DNA from: Novipirellula herctigrandis
GTDB taxonomy: Bacteria > Planctomycetota > Planctomycetia > Pirellulales > Pirellulaceae
NCBI GenBank assembly: GCA_007859835.1
Contig: SJPJ01000001.1
Span: 3,522,794-3,586,793 of the forward strand
DNA length: 64,000 nucleotides
Reading direction: 5' to 3'
Shown here: positions 61,804 to 64,000 of the stretch, in pieces
Position numbering within the stretch: position 1 is the stretch's first letter
Layout of the letters: each line of letters starts with the position of its first letter
Notes under the pieces: generated by a model
Seen by the model: the letters and a program-made list of their open reading frames with translations, nothing else
Told to the model about the DNA's origin: nothing
Database searches by the model: none
Translations under genes and position numbers: made by a program

Positions 61804-64000
61804 CTAATCCAGTTTGATGTCCAGAGTCTGGGGTGCATTCAATGAGATGGGTTTGTCAAAGCTAATGAGAAGGCGCCCGCCTTCCTGCGAAAACCTGGAA
61901 CGGATGGGCGTCTTGCCCGCAACCTCAACTTCCACCCAGCGAACTTGTTTGGCACTGGCAAGCTGCAAAGAAAGCGTCTGGCTCTCTAGCCTTCCCCACA
62001 TGATAGTGAGTCGGTTGGATTGCGTGTTCCCTTGTCGCTTCTGCTCGAAAGAGCCCCAGCCTTCGGCGCTGGAGAAGAAGCACTTAAACGCTTCCGGCGT
62101 GATGCGGGGAGCAAAGCCGATCTTGCCGGCCGGTCCGTCATAAGTTTGGCCGCTCAGCGCCAGCAGGACGTTCCAGGAATGCATGGCCCGGCTGTAGTGG
62201 TCCGATCCTTCGACCTCGCTCCAGGGGTTGCGTTTGGCACCGTTATAGCGGTTGTGAATAGAACGGATAGAAATGAGCCCTTCCTTGATTAGCCCTTCGG
62301 TGATCATGTCGCAGGCCGCTTCGTATTCCAAGCCGGTCCAGACGTTCCATTTGTCGTGGGTGTTCTCGAACTTTTGGCGCGTCTTGTGCGGCCAACCGGC
62401 ATTAACCATGGCGGCCTCGCCGGGTGCAGCTAACTGGCGGGCATGCGGACGATAGACGTTGTAGATGGTGCCGATGTTTGGAGTCCAACAATACGCGAAG
62501 GTGCTCTTGGCCGCTGTGCGACATTGGTCTGGGGGCAAGATGTAGCCCAATCCCAGTTGGTGGGCCCAGTTCTGACCGAACAGCTGTTGCGCATCGCAGG
62601 CTCCGCCTTCGAGGTAGTTTGGTTTCAGCCTGTTGAAGGCCTCGATGAAACCGATGGCGTTCTGCTCCGTTTCCATAGCTAGTTTGAATCCGTTCTTGAT
62701 ACCGACTTTGCCTTGGAAGCCCGCCGGGTAGAGATGCACGTAGAACTCGCCGTTCCACATCTTCTCGACCATGTACGCGCGGCCCTTGTCAAAGATGCCG
62801 CGGTACCGAGTTGCTAACTCCGGTTCCCCCATGACCTTCGCCATCTCTTCGGCCGCTCGCAGTGCAGCGAGATAAAGCGTGTTGTTGTACGGATTCGGAC
62901 CGTACCACATCGGGTCCCAGAAAGTCTGCTCGCCTTCGAGCACGCCGTTCGGTTCGAGGCCGACTTCGCCGCTGTCCTTATAGATGTGGTATCCAATGGT
63001 GCCCTTCAGCTTGTCCCAGATCGATTCCAGGAAGGCGTTGTCTGGCGACATCAGGTGCTCTCGGTAGGCCTTCAGCACATACCCGCTCTGGGCATCCGAG
63101 GCGTAACTATGTGGCACTTCCGGTTTGTCGACCCCGTATCCCCGGAAATTGATGCGTCCGCTCTTGCTGTAGCCGCAAAACTTTCCTTCCCCCTTGAAAT
63201 CCTGCATCAGACGGACGGAACGCTCCAGAGACGGAAACAGTTTGGAGACCGCGGTCGCGAAGTTGTACACATGCCCGCACGTACCCATGCAAAAACCGAC
63301 TCCTTCATAGCAATACATGCGGCCGTTTTCCCAGATCGCGACATTCGCGCAGGCCAGCGTTGAAACTGGCATTGTAATCCGGTTGGCCAACCAGTACGGC
63401 AGCGTTGTGTCATGGTAGGTGTCGCGGAACAGCGTTGTACTAGAATACAGGTGCTCATAGTTTTCTGCGACATATTCCGCCACATCAAAGGCGTCGCCAT
63501 ACCAATTGTTGTAGATCCGTCCTACCCAGCCGGGCGCCTCCTTCACGGCATCCGTGTAGCGGTTGCCGTTCTCATGGTGATTCGGGAAGAACCAGGAGAC
63601 CAGGAACGTACAGGTTTTGGTTTCGCCAGGCTGCAACGCGAAGGTAGAACGAAGTTTTCCCACAGCGGGTGCTGCCGGGTTCGACGCACCCATGTTTACC
63701 AATGCTCGTTCATCCAGAACGGAAAGGGCCACTCCGCCGAACTGCGGATGCTTGACAACGGCATCCGACTCTTCCACGGACTGCATATCCAGCAGAAGAC
63801 CGACTACCCCTTTGCCGCGTTTTTCCACCTGGCGCTGGCGCACTTTTTCCTTTTCTGGAAAAGGAATGTTCTCCAACGCGCCAGTCAAAGAGAGCTCGAC
63901 CATTTTGGAATCGCTGTTCGTGACGGAGAAACGCACAACCGTAAGGGGATTGGCCGAACTGCGGACATCGAGAGGGACAAAAGGGGAAAAGACCTCCGAG
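61804..64000 (-). CDS. GH116/DUF608 glucosylceramidase-like enzyme (partial)
   Basis: The last 732 residues; the frame stays open to the window edge, so the true start is outside. The first visible codons read EVFSPFVPLDVRSSANPLTV, the GBA2 N-terminal beta domain. Then come the DUF608/GH116 barrel with CGHVYNFATAVSKLFPSLER, WYGPNPYNNTLYLAALRAAE and AVPGEAAMVN-type blocks, and a C-terminal SxxGWGSFEQK region. GH116 members cut beta-glucosides, beta-xylosides or N-acetylglucosaminides. The family acid/base and nucleophile cannot be assigned here with certainty. Confidence 0.85.
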   Translation of the reverse strand, partial: SEVFSPFVPLDVRSSANPLTVVRFSVTNSDSKMVELSLTGALENIPFPEKEKVRQRQVEKRGKGVVGLLLDMQSVEESDAVVKHPQFGGVALSVLDERALVNMGASNPAAPAVGKLRSTFALQPGETKTCTFLVSWFFPNHHENGNRYTDAVKEAPGWVGRIYNNWYGDAFDVAEYVAENYEHLYSSTTLFRDTYHDTTLPYWLANRITMPVSTLACANVAIWENGRMYCYEGVGFCMGTCGHVYNFATAVSKLFPSLERSVRLMQDFKGEGKFCGYSKSGRINFRGYGVDKPEVPHSYASDAQSGYVLKAYREHLMSPDNAFLESIWDKLKGTIGYHIYKDSGEVGLEPNGVLEGEQTFWDPMWYGPNPYNNTLYLAALRAAEEMAKVMGEPELATRYRGIFDKGRAYMVEKMWNGEFYVHLYPAGFQGKVGIKNGFKLAMETEQNAIGFIEAFNRLKPNYLEGGACDAQQLFGQNWAHQLGLGYILPPDQCRTAAKSTFAYCWTPNIGTIYNVYRPHARQLAAPGEAAMVNAGWPHKTRQKFENTHDKWNVWTGLEYEAACDMITEGLIKEGLISIRSIHNRYNGAKRNPWSEVEGSDHYSRAMHSWNVLLALSGQTYDGPAGKIGFAPRITPEAFKCFFSSAEGWGSFEQKRQGNTQSNRLTIMWGRLESQTLSLQLASAKQVRWVEVEVAGKTPIRSRFSQEGGRLLISFDKPISLNAPQTLDIKLD

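Overview
The window looks like a marine planctomycete of the Pirellulaceae (Rhodopirellula-like). The signs are eight intact secreted sulfatases plus one broken one, a Ser/Thr kinase with DWG in place of DFG, a PEP-CTERM protein, Gly-rich surface proteins with DRPI-type repeats, DUF1254 proteins, and weak or absent Shine-Dalgarno sequences at many starts. No rRNA, tRNA or CRISPR was seen. All intact genes are on the minus strand except a short plus-strand patch at 29.4-31.0 kb, so the window is best read from right to left.

Region 1 (1-4.6 kb). A DUF4381 / DUF58 / MoxR ATPase operon with overlapping starts lies beside an inner-membrane export-type set: DUF3302, an HlyD-type fusion protein and a small transporter-suffix protein.

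Region 2 (4.6-19.3 kb). A secreted-protein locus holds two tandem near-identical propeller-like proteins, a periplasmic HAD phosphatase, three DUF1254/DUF1214 paralogues, a large GC-rich arylsulfatase, and a Ser/Thr kinase with three C-terminal PAS domains. The gaps hold REP-like hairpin repeats.

Region 3 (19.4-29.2 kb). A two-gene cassette (SnoaL-like protein plus Gly-rich DRPI-repeat surface protein, with a 4-base overlap in one copy) is present twice, with a sulfatase and a SpoIIAA-like fragment between the copies. It is followed by a histidine kinase, a NarL-type regulator and a degenerate receiver protein, with a 7-2-7 palindrome between the last two.

Region 4 (29.4-32.4 kb). Two outer-membrane barrel genes are on the plus strand, one of them only a C-terminal piece. 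Next to them is a graveyard: a tyrosine recombinase tail, a glycosidase fragment blown apart by a 16-bp tandem repeat, and the first 41 residues of an ISAs1 transposase.

Region 5 (32.4-64 kb). A polysaccharide-degradation locus carries six intact sulfatases, GH29, GH95, GH127, GH2 and GH116 enzymes, a five-blade glycosidase, a DUF4838 protein, a right-handed beta-helix enzyme and a PEP-CTERM protein. This suggests use of a sulfated, fucose-containing algal polysaccharide in which sulfatases unmask sugars for the exo-glycosidases. Among the intact genes lie shrunken relatives of the same families: a GH95 with the middle deleted, a sulfatase with a stop and deletions, and a glycosidase reduced to its C-terminal domain. 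There are also two small cassettes carrying four-helix-bundle (23S-IVP-type) genes, each inside AT-rich inverted repeats. These cassettes and the decayed paralogues are the least explained structure in the window.
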